Source of the DNA: an uncultured Microbacterium sp. | GTDB taxonomy: Bacteria > Actinomycetota > Actinomycetes > Actinomycetales > Microbacteriaceae | Assembly: GCF_937927635.1 (NCBI RefSeq) | Contig: NZ_CALBRW010000012.1 | Location: forward strand, 1 to 64,000 | Reading direction: 5' to 3' | Length of the DNA: 64,000 bases | Shown: positions 17,138 through 24,921 of the stretch, piece after piece | Numbering within the stretch: position 1 is the first letter of the stretch | Layout of the letters: each line of letters begins with the position of its first letter | Notes under the pieces: generated by a model | What the model saw: the letters and a program-made list of their open reading frames with translations, nothing else | The model's database searches: none | What the model was told of the DNA's origin: nothing | Position numbers and translations under genes: made by a program

Positions 17138-17192
17138 CGCGGGTCGCGAATGGTGGTCTCACGGGCGTTGAGGCAGCCATATGCGACCCGCG
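17138..17192. repeat. 55-nt hairpin repeat, single copy
   Basis: Starts CGCGGGTCGCGAATGG and ends CCATATGCGACCCGCG, again exactly 55 nt with 23-nt arms. It lies between the DUF559-type gene and the rplM promoter. The 66 bases after it are a purine-rich tract built from GGGGCGCGAGG-like units, with no gene. Confidence 0.85.
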
Positions 17193-17259
17193 GGAGAGTG
17201 GGGGGCGCGAGGGGAGGGGGCGCGAGGGCGGGGCGCGAGGAGAGGCGGGGTGGCCGGAC

Positions 17260-17289
17260 TTGGGAACCACGGGCCGGATGCTGTAAGCT
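17260..17289 (+). promoter_or_regulatory. Promoter of the rplM-rpsI-glmM operon
   Basis: TTGGGA at 17260-17265 and TAAGCT at 17284-17289 are 18 bp apart, a reasonable SigA-type promoter. Transcription from about 17296 would leave a leader near 148 nt before the rplM GTG. No known ribosomal-protein leader structure was recognised in it. Confidence 0.55.
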
Positions 17290-17443
17290 CGACCTTTGGT
17301 GCCTGTGCTTCGGCCTGCCGAGGCGCCGGTACGACGAACGTGAGCCCTCCACTGGCGTGTTCACCTCGGGCATCCGCCCAGGAGAACCACCCCGGAGTGG
17401 GATTCACGAACCTCTCCGTTCGAATCAAGAAAGCAGCACTATT

Positions 17444-17890
17444 GTGACGCGCACTTACACCCCGAAGGCCGGGCAGGTCCAGCGTGACTGGATCGTCATC
17501 GACGCCACCGACGTCGTTCTCGGCCGCCTGGCTTCGCACGCCGCCGCCATCCTGCGGGGCAAGCACAAGCCCACCTTTGCCCGCCACGTCGACGTCGGCG
17601 ACTTCGTCGTCATCGTCAACGCCGACAAGGTCGCCCTGACCGGCCAGAAGCTCCAGAAGAAGATCGCCTACCGCCACTCCGGTTACCCGGGCGGCCTGAC
17701 CGCGACCTCCTACGCCGAGCTCCTCGAGAAGAACCCGGTCCGCGCCGTGGAGAAGGCCGTCCGCGGCATGCTCCCCAAGACGACCCTGGGTCGTCAGCAG
17801 CTGGCCAAGCTGAAGGTCTACGCAGGTGCCGAGCACCCGCACGCCGCCCAGCAGCCCACGCCGTACACCCTCGACCAGGTCGCCCAGTAA
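17444..17890 (+). CDS. rplM: 50S ribosomal protein L13
   Basis: A 148-residue L13 of the large ribosomal subunit. It starts TRTYTPKAGQVQRDWIVIDA and contains the conserved VLGRLAS, LRGKHKP and the block beginning RAVEKAVRGMLPKTTLG. The frame is open far upstream, but the GTG at 17444 matches the usual N-terminus. It heads the conserved rplM-rpsI pair, with 29 bp to rpsI. Confidence 0.97.
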   Translation: MTRTYTPKAGQVQRDWIVIDATDVVLGRLASHAAAILRGKHKPTFARHVDVGDFVVIVNADKVALTGQKLQKKIAYRHSGYPGGLTATSYAELLEKNPVRAVEKAVRGMLPKTTLGRQQLAKLKVYAGAEHPHAAQQPTPYTLDQVAQ

Positions 17891-17919
17891 GCGCCCCTCA
17901 GATCTCAAAGGACATACTC

Positions 17920-18405
17920 GTGGCTGACACTCAGGACACCACCGAATTCCCGCAGAACTTCTCCACCTCGACCCCTGAGGCCGAGGTCGTGGAGTCGGCT
18001 CCCCGCCCCGTGCTCTCCGTGCCGGGCGCCGCCGTGGGCCGTCGCAAGCAGGCCATCGCCCGCGTGCGCCTGATCCCCGGATCGGGCACCATCACCATCA
18101 ACGGTCGCACGCTCGAGGACTACTTCCCGAACAAGCTGCACCAGCAGCTGATCAACGACCCGTTCACCACGCTGAACCTCGCCGGCGCCTACGACGTCAT
18201 CGCCCGCATCTCGGGTGGCGGCGACTCCGGCCAGGCCGGCGCGCTGCGCCTGGGCATCGCCCGTGCGCTGAACAACATCGACGCTGAGAACAACCGTCCC
18301 GCCCTCAAGAAGGCCGGCTTCCTGTCTCGTGACGCCCGCGTCATCGAGCGCAAGAAGGCCGGTCTCAAGAAGGCCCGCAAGGCTCCTCAGTACTCGAAGC
18401 GCTGA
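17920..18405 (+). CDS. rpsI: 30S ribosomal protein S9
   Basis: A 161-residue S9 of the small subunit. The N-terminal 40 residues are an acidic extension common in actinobacteria. The core has VGRRKQAIARVRL, GSGTITINGR and the block beginning GQAGALRLGIARAL. The basic tail ends KAPQYSKR, with the terminal arginine that reaches the P-site tRNA. AAAGGA sits about seven bases before the GTG start. Confidence 0.97.
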   Translation: MADTQDTTEFPQNFSTSTPEAEVVESAPRPVLSVPGAAVGRRKQAIARVRLIPGSGTITINGRTLEDYFPNKLHQQLINDPFTTLNLAGAYDVIARISGGGDSGQAGALRLGIARALNNIDAENNRPALKKAGFLSRDARVIERKKAGLKKARKAPQYSKR

Positions 18406-18422
18406 TCCGCACAGTTCCCCAG

Positions 18423-19784
18423 ATGGCACTGTTCGGTACCGACGGCGTGCGGGGCCTGGCCAACGGCCAGGTCCTCACCGCCAACCTTGCACTCACCCTG
18501 GCCCAGGCGACCGCTGTCGTCCTGGGCCAGGGCCGCATTGCCGAGGCCCGCAGGGCCGCCGGCAAGCGGCTCACCGCCGTGGTCGCCCGCGACCCGCGCA
18601 TCTCCGGTCACTTCCTCAGCGCAGCGGTCGAGGCGGGCCTGTCCTCCTCCGGTGTGGACGTGCTCGACGCCGGCACCCTGCCGACACCGGCTGCGGCGTT
18701 CCTGATCTCGGACATCGACGCCGACTTCGGCGTGATGATCTCGGCATCCCACAACCCCGCGCCCGACAACGGCATCAAGATCTTCGCCCGCGGCGGCGTG
18801 AAGCTCCCCGACGAGGTCGAGCACCGCATCGAGGATGCGATGACCGGCGCCAAGCTGCAGCCCACCGGCGGTGACGTCGGTCGCGTGCGCAGATTCTCGG
18901 ATGCCGAGGATCGCTACGTCCTGCACCTGCTGGCCTCCCTGCCGCACCGGCTCGACGGCATCCACGTGGTGCTGGACTGCGCCAACGGCGCAGCATCCGG
19001 GGCATCCCCCGAGGCGTTCCGCAGCGCCGGCGCGAAGGTGACCGTCATCGGGGCCGACCCCGACGGCATCAACATCAACGACGGCGTGGGCTCCACGCAC
19101 CTCGACAAGCTGGCCGCAGAGGTCGTGCGCGTCGGGGCCGACGTGGGCATCGCGCACGACGGCGATGCGGACCGCTGCCTGGCGGTCGACGCCGAGGGCC
19201 GTATCATCGATGGCGACCAGATCATGGCGATCCTCGCGGTGGCCATGAAGAGCCGGGGCAAGCTCGCCGAGGACACGCTCGTCGCGACCGTGATGAGCAA
19301 CCTCGGCCTGCACGTCGCCATGCGCGAGCACGGCATCACCGTTCGCCAGACCAGCGTCGGCGACCGCTACGTGCTCGAGGACATGAACAAGGGCGGCTTC
19401 TCGCTGGGCGGCGAGCAGTCCGGGCACGTGATCATGCGGCAGTTCGCCACCACCGGCGACGGCGTGCTCACCGGCCTGCACCTGGTGGCCGAGATGGCCC
19501 GCCAGAAGAAGACGCTGGCCGAGCTCGCCTCGATCATGACGGTCTACCCGCAGGTGATGATCAACGTGAAGGGCGTCGACAAGGACGCCGTCTCCACGCA
19601 CGCCGGCGTGCAGGACGCCGTCAAGGTCGTCGAGCAGAAGCTGGGCGACTCCGGCCGCGTGCTGCTGCGCAAGTCGGGAACCGAACCGCTCGTGCGCGTG
19701 ATGGTCGAGGCGGCGGATGCCGAGACTGCCAACGCCCACGCCGAGGAGCTGGCCGAGGTCGTGCGCCAGCACCTCGCTCTGTAG
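18423..19784 (+). CDS. glmM: Phosphoglucosamine mutase GlmM
   Basis: A 453-residue enzyme that converts glucosamine-6-phosphate to glucosamine-1-phosphate for UDP-GlcNAc synthesis. The phosphoserine loop ISASHNP lies near residue 109, the Mg2+ loop DGDADR near 247, the sugar-binding GGEQSGH near 333 and the phosphate-binding RKSGTEPLVRVM near 420. It follows rpsI by 17 bp in the arrangement usual for actinobacteria. Its product also feeds the GDP-glucosamine step proposed for the ptmE-like gene at 56606. Confidence 0.97.
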   Translation: MALFGTDGVRGLANGQVLTANLALTLAQATAVVLGQGRIAEARRAAGKRLTAVVARDPRISGHFLSAAVEAGLSSSGVDVLDAGTLPTPAAAFLISDIDADFGVMISASHNPAPDNGIKIFARGGVKLPDEVEHRIEDAMTGAKLQPTGGDVGRVRRFSDAEDRYVLHLLASLPHRLDGIHVVLDCANGAASGASPEAFRSAGAKVTVIGADPDGININDGVGSTHLDKLAAEVVRVGADVGIAHDGDADRCLAVDAEGRIIDGDQIMAILAVAMKSRGKLAEDTLVATVMSNLGLHVAMREHGITVRQTSVGDRYVLEDMNKGGFSLGGEQSGHVIMRQFATTGDGVLTGLHLVAEMARQKKTLAELASIMTVYPQVMINVKGVDKDAVSTHAGVQDAVKVVEQKLGDSGRVLLRKSGTEPLVRVMVEAADAETANAHAEELAEVVRQHLAL

Positions 19785-19805
19785 TTCATCTCGTCCGCGC
19801 CCTGG

Positions 19806-19833
19806 AAGGCGGTCACCTGCGGGTGGCCGCCTT
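19806..19833 (+). terminator. Intrinsic terminator of the rplM-rpsI-glmM operon
   Basis: AAGGCGGTCACC and GGTGGCCGCCTT form a 12-pair stem (one T-G pair) around the loop TGCG, followed by TCT. It begins 22 bases after the glmM stop. Confidence 0.75.
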
Positions 19834-19863
19834 TCTGCGTGACGGGGTGTCTGTGGCACAAGT

Positions 19864-19869
19864 TACGCT
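19864..19869 (+). promoter_or_regulatory. -10 element TACGCT, leaderless promoter of the RelA/SpoT-domain gene
   Basis: TACGCT ends seven bases before the ATG at 19877, and no Shine-Dalgarno is present. Confidence 0.4.
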
Positions 19870-19876
19870 CTTCAGC

Positions 19877-20690
19877 ATGTTTGAGATGCCCTGGTCGAAC
19901 AACAAGCTGAGGGTGCTCGGACGACACATCCGTGACGAAACGCCGGTGCCTGCCGGGGTCCCCGACTACCAAGAGGTGATGCTCTGGTATGCGGGAGTGG
20001 CTGCTGGTGTGCAGCAGGTGATCGAGTCCCTGAACTGGGCGCCGCTATTGGGGGATCGGCCTTTCGATGTGACGTCACGATCGAAGACGATCGACACGCT
20101 CCGCCAGAAACTTCAGCGAGATCGGTCCACCCCGCTCTCCTCGGTGCAGGATGTGGCCGGTGTGCGTTTCGAGGCTGAGATGGTCGCTCGATGAGCAGGA
20201 TGCGGTCGCGATGGCGGTCGCAGGTCGTTTCGAGTCTGGTCAGACCGAGATCAAAGACCTCAGGCTTGATCCGCACAGCGGCTATCGGGCCGTACATGTG
20301 TGTCTTCGCCTGCCTGTGCGTGTGGAGGTTCAGATACGCACTCATGTGCAGGGCGCGTGGGCGAACGTGTACGAAGCAGCGGCAGACATGTTCGGCCGAG
20401 AGATCCGCTATGGGCAGAACCCGAAGGACCCGGCGGCGAGTGAGGTCGTCGATGCTCTGAAGAGCCTGTCGACCGAAGCGATCGCCGGCATGGAGGAGGA
20501 GCGGAACCTGAAGGCGCGTGAACTTCTGCGACTTCAGGAGGATGTTGATGGAGAGAGTCCGATCTTCGGCCAGCAGGTGCGGGATAGACTCGAGTCCGAG
20601 TGGAATCGGCGCCGCGAGGACGAACTCAGGTTTCGCGACCGTTTGATGCAGATTCATGATCAATTCAGAGCGATGCAACGGAGGGGATGA
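19877..20690 (+). pseudogene. RelA/SpoT-domain alarmone synthetase, frameshifted
   Basis: The gene is split between two frames. Frame one (19877-20194) encodes the basic ATP-binding phrase SRSKTIDTLRQKLQR and SSVQDVAGVRFEAEM, then stops at TGA 20192-20194. The next frame, open from about 20172 to 20690, continues with LDEQDAVAMAVAGRF, then HSGYRAVHV, VEVQIRT and HVQGAWANVYE, the usual order in (p)ppGpp synthetase domains. A single extra base near 20172-20180 (ATGGTCGCTC) accounts for the break. All visible catalytic motifs are intact on both sides. This fits a recent mutation or a sequencing error. The repaired protein would be about 270 residues, the size of small alarmone synthetases. Confidence 0.75.
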
Positions 20691-20692
20691 AC

Positions 20693-20920
20693 ATGCCGGG
20701 ATTTGTGATCGAGTACCACCGGCCGACGGGTGCGCACCGCGTGCACGAGTTCCCCGGAGCCGAGGGGCATCTCGACGCCATGCGCTACCGACTCCAGCTC
20801 GAGGCGGAGCGGACCGACCCGGACGTGGAGATCGTGTCTCTCAACAGCTCATCGCTTGACGTGCTGAAGAAGACCCACTCGCGATACTTCCTCGTCGAGC
20901 AGGAACTGCTCTCAGCGTAG
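20693..20920 (+). CDS. Small protein downstream of the RelA/SpoT-domain gene
   Basis: About 75 residues, unknown function, with a mixed alpha/beta look: PGFVIEYHRPTGAHRVHEF, then a helix MRYRLQLEAERT, then DVEIVSLNSSSLDVLKK. It has no membrane segment. GGAGGGG at 20680-20686 is six bases before the ATG at 20693, so that start is preferred over the ATG at 20687. The start is two bases after the alarmone-synthetase stop, so the two were probably co-translated. A toxin-antitoxin relationship is conceivable but not shown by the sequence. Confidence 0.6.
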   Translation: MPGFVIEYHRPTGAHRVHEFPGAEGHLDAMRYRLQLEAERTDPDVEIVSLNSSSLDVLKKTHSRYFLVEQELLSA

Positions 20921-20957
20921 CTTTGGGCGCGGGTGTCCGCCTTCTTGCGTTACGGGT

Positions 20958-21188
20958 TCACCTGCCGGTGAGCAGCTGGGGGCGGCCGCCCTCGAGTCGG
21001 GCGACGGCCACCTTGAGATCGGTGACGTCTCGGCTCATCTCGGCGAAGCGCTCGTCAACCTTGTCGAACCGCTCGTCCACCTTGTCGAAGCGCGCGTCCA
21101 TCTGGTGCAGCATCCATGCGAAGCCCCCGACTATGCCGAAGCCGAGCGTGACGAACGCGCTCAGGATCGCGATGAGTTCGGGTGACAT
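20958..21188 (-). CDS. Small membrane-anchored coiled-coil protein
   Basis: A 76-residue protein. One transmembrane helix (IAILSAFVTLGFGIVGGFAW) is followed by a coiled coil with a repeated seven-residue unit, RFDKVDE RFDKVDE RFAEMSR, then DLKVAVARLEG. The frame stays open upstream, but GGAG seven bases before the ATG at 21188 and the membrane start fix the N-terminus. Similar small proteins occur widely in actinobacteria and phages without assigned function. It is convergent with the small gene ending at 20920. Confidence 0.6.
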   Translation of the reverse strand: MSPELIAILSAFVTLGFGIVGGFAWMLHQMDARFDKVDERFDKVDERFAEMSRDVTDLKVAVARLEGGRPQLLTGR

Positions 21189-21343
21189 GTACACGTCTCC
21201 ATTCTGCCTCGATGATCGGCTGCTGTCATCGACCGTAGCCGTCGTCGCTGTGGCAGAAGGCCCGATTCCCGGCTCCTGTGCATAACTCATGCTTCGCCAG
21301 CGATTGTGGAGAAGATTGAGTGCAGACCCCGAATGTGATGAGA

Positions 21344-21369
21344 CCCCGGCGAGTGGGGACTCGCCGGGG
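21344..21369 (-). terminator. Strong hairpin downstream of the rml operon
   Basis: CCCCGGCGAGT and ACTCGCCGGGG form a perfect 11-pair stem with a GGGG loop, about 130 bases past the rmlCD stop. There is no T-run on either strand, so a terminator function is plausible rather than certain. Confidence 0.5.
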
Positions 21370-21475
21370 CCTCCGGCACAGGCACTGGGGATGCTCTGCA
21401 CCTGACGCGGTGCACTGGGGATGCTGTTCCGCGCCAGTGGCACGTGTATACGATGCCACGTGGCCAGTATAGGAG

Positions 21476-21489
21476 TGGGAGCGTTCCCA
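21476..21489. promoter_or_regulatory. LacI-family-type operator palindrome TGGGAGCGTTCCCA
   Basis: A 14-bp palindrome with one mismatch. It differs by one base from TGGGAGCGCTCCCA, the operator of CebR-type cellobiose repressors in actinobacteria. It lies 10 bp beyond the rmlCD stop and four bases from a minus-strand TATACT. No sugar-uptake gene is adjacent. Confidence 0.4.
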
Positions 21490-21499
21490 CTGGTGCTCA

Positions 21500-22915
21500 T
21501 CACCGCGCGGCGAGGTATGCGTTCAGTGCTGAGTTCGCGTCGCTCGGGGTGAAACCGGTTGCCGTGATCTTGTCCAGATCCAGCATGCTGTTCCGCGGTC
21601 GCGGTGCGACCGGGCCCGCCGCCGATGCGAAGTAGTCCGCGGTTGAGACGCCGTGCACCCGGGCCGGATCGTGGCCTGTGGCCTGGTACACGTCGCGCGC
21701 GATGTCGGCCCAGGTTCGCGCGGGACCTGAGCCGGTGAGGTTGTACGTTCCGTAGGCGGCGTCGGCCTCCAGCAGATGCCGGATGCCGCGGGCGAGGTCG
21801 GCTGTGAACGTCAGCCGCCCGGTCTGGTCGTCGACCACGCGCGGATCGATGCCGCGCTCGGCCAACGATGCCATGGTCGCCACGAAGTTGCTGCCAGCAC
21901 CGATCAACCACGAGGTGCGCAGGATGTAGTGCCGCGGTGCGGTGGCCACGGCGATGTCACCGGCAGCCTTGGACTGCCCGTACACACCCAGCGGGCTGAA
22001 CGCGGCGTCCTCGCCGTACGGCGATGCGGAGGATCCGTCGAACACGTAGTCGCTGGAGACGTGCACGAGCGTGATCCCGTGCTCGGCGGCGATGCGGGCC
22101 AGAGCCGCGGGGCCGGTCGCGTTGGCTGCCCAAGCGGATGCCCGGCCTTCGGGCGTCTCGGCCTGATCGACGGCGGTGTGGGCGGCGGCGTTGATGATCA
22201 CGCCGTAGTCCCGCCAGCGGCGTACGGAGTCCAGTCCAGGTGCGGTCACGTCGAGGTCTGCGCGGGTGGCGTACTCGATGTGTGCTGCTTCGCCGTACTC
22301 GGCGTGCAGTGCGCGTCCGAGCTGTCCGTTCGCGCCCAGAACGAGGATCCTGCGCGGAGCGATCGGCGTGACGCCCTCGAGCCGCGGATGGTTCCGGTCC
22401 TTCTCCGAGATCTCGGCCTCTGCGAGCGGGATCGGCCAGGCGATCGCCGCCGTCTCGTCCGCGAGGTTGAGGAACGCGTACTCCGCGTCGGGCGACCAGT
22501 GATCGTTCACCAGGTAGGCGTATGCCGTGTCGGGTTCGAGTGTCTGGTACGAGTTGCCGACACCGCGGGGCACGAAGACCGCGCGCGAGGGGTCGATCTC
22601 GGTCGTGAACACGGTGCCGTATGACGGGCCTTCGCGCAGGTCCACCCATGCGCCGAAGATGCGACCGGTGGTCACGGAGACGAACTTGTCCCAGGGCTCG
22701 GCGTGGATGCCGCGCGTGGTGCCCACCGCGTCGTTGAAGGAGATGTTGTTCTGCACGGGTCCGAAGTCGGGCAGACCGGCATCCGTCATCTTCTGGCGCT
22801 GCCAGTTCTCCTTGAACCAGCCCCGGGAATCGCCATGCACCGGCAGGTCGACGATGAGCAGGCCGGGGATCGGGGTCTCGGCGACGACCAGCCGCTTGCC
22901 GAACTCGACGCTCAC
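21500..22915 (-). CDS. rmlCD: Fused dTDP-4-dehydrorhamnose 3,5-epimerase and reductase (RmlC-RmlD)
   Basis: A 471-residue bifunctional enzyme for the last two steps of dTDP-L-rhamnose synthesis. Residues 1-180 are the RmlC cupin (HGDSRGWFKENW, then GTTRGIHAEPWDKFV and GVGNSYQTLEPDTAYAYLV). Residues 190-471 are the RmlD reductase, with NAD(P) motif GANGQLGRAL, VSSDYVFDG, and YGQSKAAGD carrying the Tyr-Lys pair. Fused RmlC-RmlD proteins are known in Micrococcales. The GTG start overlaps the rmlB stop by four bases, giving the order rmlA-rmlB-rmlCD. Confidence 0.93.
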   Translation of the reverse strand: MSVEFGKRLVVAETPIPGLLIVDLPVHGDSRGWFKENWQRQKMTDAGLPDFGPVQNNISFNDAVGTTRGIHAEPWDKFVSVTTGRIFGAWVDLREGPSYGTVFTTEIDPSRAVFVPRGVGNSYQTLEPDTAYAYLVNDHWSPDAEYAFLNLADETAAIAWPIPLAEAEISEKDRNHPRLEGVTPIAPRRILVLGANGQLGRALHAEYGEAAHIEYATRADLDVTAPGLDSVRRWRDYGVIINAAAHTAVDQAETPEGRASAWAANATGPAALARIAAEHGITLVHVSSDYVFDGSSASPYGEDAAFSPLGVYGQSKAAGDIAVATAPRHYILRTSWLIGAGSNFVATMASLAERGIDPRVVDDQTGRLTFTADLARGIRHLLEADAAYGTYNLTGSGPARTWADIARDVYQATGHDPARVHGVSTADYFASAAGPVAPRPRNSMLDLDKITATGFTPSDANSALNAYLAAR

Positions 22916-23907
22916 TGGCCCTTCCCCGCGTAGAACGCCTCGGTGGCATCCTTGGACGGCCCCCACCATGCCTCGCTCTGCCGGTACCATTCGATGGTCG
23001 CGGCGAGGCCGGCCTCGAAGTCGCGGTAGGTCGGCTGCCAACCCAACTCGGTGCGCAGTCGTGTGGAGTCGATCGCGTAGCGCAGGTCGTGCCCGGCGCG
23101 GTCGGTGACATGGTCGTACGCCGTGGGATCCTGCCCCATCAGAGTGAGGATCAGTTCGACGACGTCCTTGTTGTTCTTCTCGCCGTCGGCGCCGATCAGG
23201 TAGGTCTGCCCGATCTCGCCCTTCTCGAGGATTGTCAGGACCGCCGAGGAATGGTCGTCGGCGTGGATCCAGTCGCGCACATTCAGTCCCGCGCCGTACA
23301 GCTTGGGGCGGATGCCGCGGATCACGTTCGTGATCTGACGCGGGATGAACTTCTCGACATGCTGGTAGGGCCCGTAGTTGTTGGAGCAGTTGCTGATCGT
23401 GGCGCGCACACCGAACGACCGCACCCATGCCCGAACCAGCAGATCCGACCCTGCCTTCGTCGACGAGTACGGGGAGGACGGGTTGTACGGCGTGTGCTCG
23501 GTGAACCTGTTCGGGTCGTCCAGCTCCAGGTCTCCGTAGACCTCATCGGTCGAGATGTGGTGGAACCGCACGTCATGCCGGCGGGCGGCCTCCAGCAGGG
23601 TGTACGTGCCGACGATGTTGGTGTTCAGGAACGGCGACGGATCGTTCAGCGAGTTGTCGTTGTGCGACTCCGCGGCGTAGTGCACCACGGCATCCGTCCT
23701 GCTGAACAAGGAGTCGACCAGTGCCGCGTCCGCGATGTCGCCCTGCACGAACTTGACCCGGTCCTCGGGCAGTCCCGCCAGCGACGCCAGGTTGCCGGCG
23801 TAGGTGAGCTTGTCCAGCACCGTCACATGGTGGTCGGTGCGCGCCACGACATGGTGCACGAAGTTGGATCCGATGAACCCGGCACCGCCGGTGACCAGAA
23901 GCCTCAA
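22912..23907 (-). CDS. rmlB: dTDP-glucose 4,6-dehydratase
   Basis: A 331-residue short-chain dehydrogenase/reductase that makes dTDP-4-keto-6-deoxyglucose. It shows the NAD motif TGGAGFIG at residues 5-12, AAESHNDNS, STDEVYGDL, catalytic Tyr and Lys in SPYSSTKAGSD, and NNYGPYQHVEKFIPR. The start is a TTG at 23907 that overlaps the rmlA stop (TTGA). The longer open frame upstream lies inside rmlA and is not used. Confidence 0.95.
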   Translation of the reverse strand: MRLLVTGGAGFIGSNFVHHVVARTDHHVTVLDKLTYAGNLASLAGLPEDRVKFVQGDIADAALVDSLFSRTDAVVHYAAESHNDNSLNDPSPFLNTNIVGTYTLLEAARRHDVRFHHISTDEVYGDLELDDPNRFTEHTPYNPSSPYSSTKAGSDLLVRAWVRSFGVRATISNCSNNYGPYQHVEKFIPRQITNVIRGIRPKLYGAGLNVRDWIHADDHSSAVLTILEKGEIGQTYLIGADGEKNNKDVVELILTLMGQDPTAYDHVTDRAGHDLRYAIDSTRLRTELGWQPTYRDFEAGLAATIEWYRQSEAWWGPSKDATEAFYAGKGQ

Positions 23908-24776
23908 CGCGCGCCCCTCTCCAGCAGCTCGAGCAGGTACGTGCCGTAGCCGGACTTGACCAGCTTGTCCGCCCTCTCGCGCAGCTCGGCATCCGAGAGG
24001 AAGCCCTGACGCCACGCGACCTCCTCCGGCACGCCGATCTTCATGCCGGTGCGGCGCTCGATCGTGCGCACGTAGTCTGCGGCATCCGTCATCTGATCGA
24101 ACGTTCCGGTGTCCAGCCAGGCGGTGCCGCGTGGCAGCACGTCCACCTGAAGCTTGCCGCGACGCAGGTACTCGCGATTCACGTCGGTGATCTCGTACTC
24201 ACCGCGCGCCGACGGCTGCAGCGATGCGGCGATGGAGACCACGTCGTTGTCATAGAAGTACAGACCGGGCACCGCGTAGTTGCTCTTCGGCTGCGCGGGT
24301 TTCTCCTCGAGGGACACGGCGGCGCCGGATGCGTCGAACTCGACCACGCCGTAGGCGGAAGGCTCCGCCACCCAATAGGCGAACACCGCGCCGCCGTCGA
24401 TGCCGGAGAACCGCTTGAGCTGCGTGCCGAGGCCTGGGCCGTAAAGCAGGTTGTCACCCAGCACCAGCGCGACGGAGTCATCGCCGATGAAGTCGGCGCC
24501 GATCGTGAACGCCTGCGCGAGACCATCCGGCGACGGCTGCTGCGCGAACGTGATCCGCACACCGAACTGAGATCCGTCACCCAGCAGGCGCTCGAAGTGC
24601 GCGGCGTCGTGCGGCGTGGTGATCACGAGAATGTCGTCGATGCCCGCGAGCATGAGCGTTGACAGCGGGTAGTAGACCATCGGCTTGTCGTAAACCGGGA
24701 TCAGCTGCTTGGACACGCCCAGTGTGATCGGATGCAGACGCGTGCCGGAACCCCCTGCAAGGATGATGCCCTTCAT
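23904..24776 (-). CDS. rmlA: Glucose-1-phosphate thymidylyltransferase
   Basis: A 290-residue RmlA that makes dTDP-glucose from glucose-1-phosphate and dTTP, committing sugar to rhamnose synthesis. The nucleotide-binding start MKGIILAGGSGTRLHPIT is complete. SKQLIPVYDKPMVYYPL, LVLGDNLLYG and LDTGTFDQM follow. AGAGGA lies a few bases before the ATG at 24776. Minus-strand TATGCT at 24844-24849 could be its -10. It is the first gene of the rml operon. Confidence 0.96.
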   Translation of the reverse strand: MKGIILAGGSGTRLHPITLGVSKQLIPVYDKPMVYYPLSTLMLAGIDDILVITTPHDAAHFERLLGDGSQFGVRITFAQQPSPDGLAQAFTIGADFIGDDSVALVLGDNLLYGPGLGTQLKRFSGIDGGAVFAYWVAEPSAYGVVEFDASGAAVSLEEKPAQPKSNYAVPGLYFYDNDVVSIAASLQPSARGEYEITDVNREYLRRGKLQVDVLPRGTAWLDTGTFDQMTDAADYVRTIERRTGMKIGVPEEVAWRQGFLSDAELRERADKLVKSGYGTYLLELLERGAR

Positions 24777-24921
24777 GAATTCCTCTCGACGCGGCGCGCG
24801 ACTCTCCGCAGCAACTCGACACGGCCCCACACCGCGCGTCTCCAGCATAGTGAGGATCCTGCCGCTGGAACGGCCTCGCCAGCCGGTTCTGTCGGTGGAC
24901 GCATCTGCCGTTCGCCGGGCA

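Larger units (their letters stand above)
21189..21499. other. Intergenic region with repeats and palindromes
   Basis: No convincing gene lies here. It holds a strong hairpin (21344-21369), two direct copies of GCACTGGGGATGCT 30 bp apart (21382 and 21412), an inverted repeat GTGGCA-N11-TGCCAC (21437-21459) and a LacI-type palindrome (21476-21489). TATACT on the minus strand (21467-21472) could be a -10 for the small coiled-coil gene. Confidence 0.5.

Noticed and set aside
17296..17443. Known L13 leader autoregulatory structure
   Set aside because: The leader is long enough, but no resemblance to the described Firmicutes L13 leader could be seen.
20172..20194. Programmed +1 frameshift in the alarmone synthetase gene
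   Set aside because: The CGA-TGA context gives poor re-pairing after a +1 slip and lacks an upstream stimulatory Shine-Dalgarno; mutation or sequencing error is simpler.
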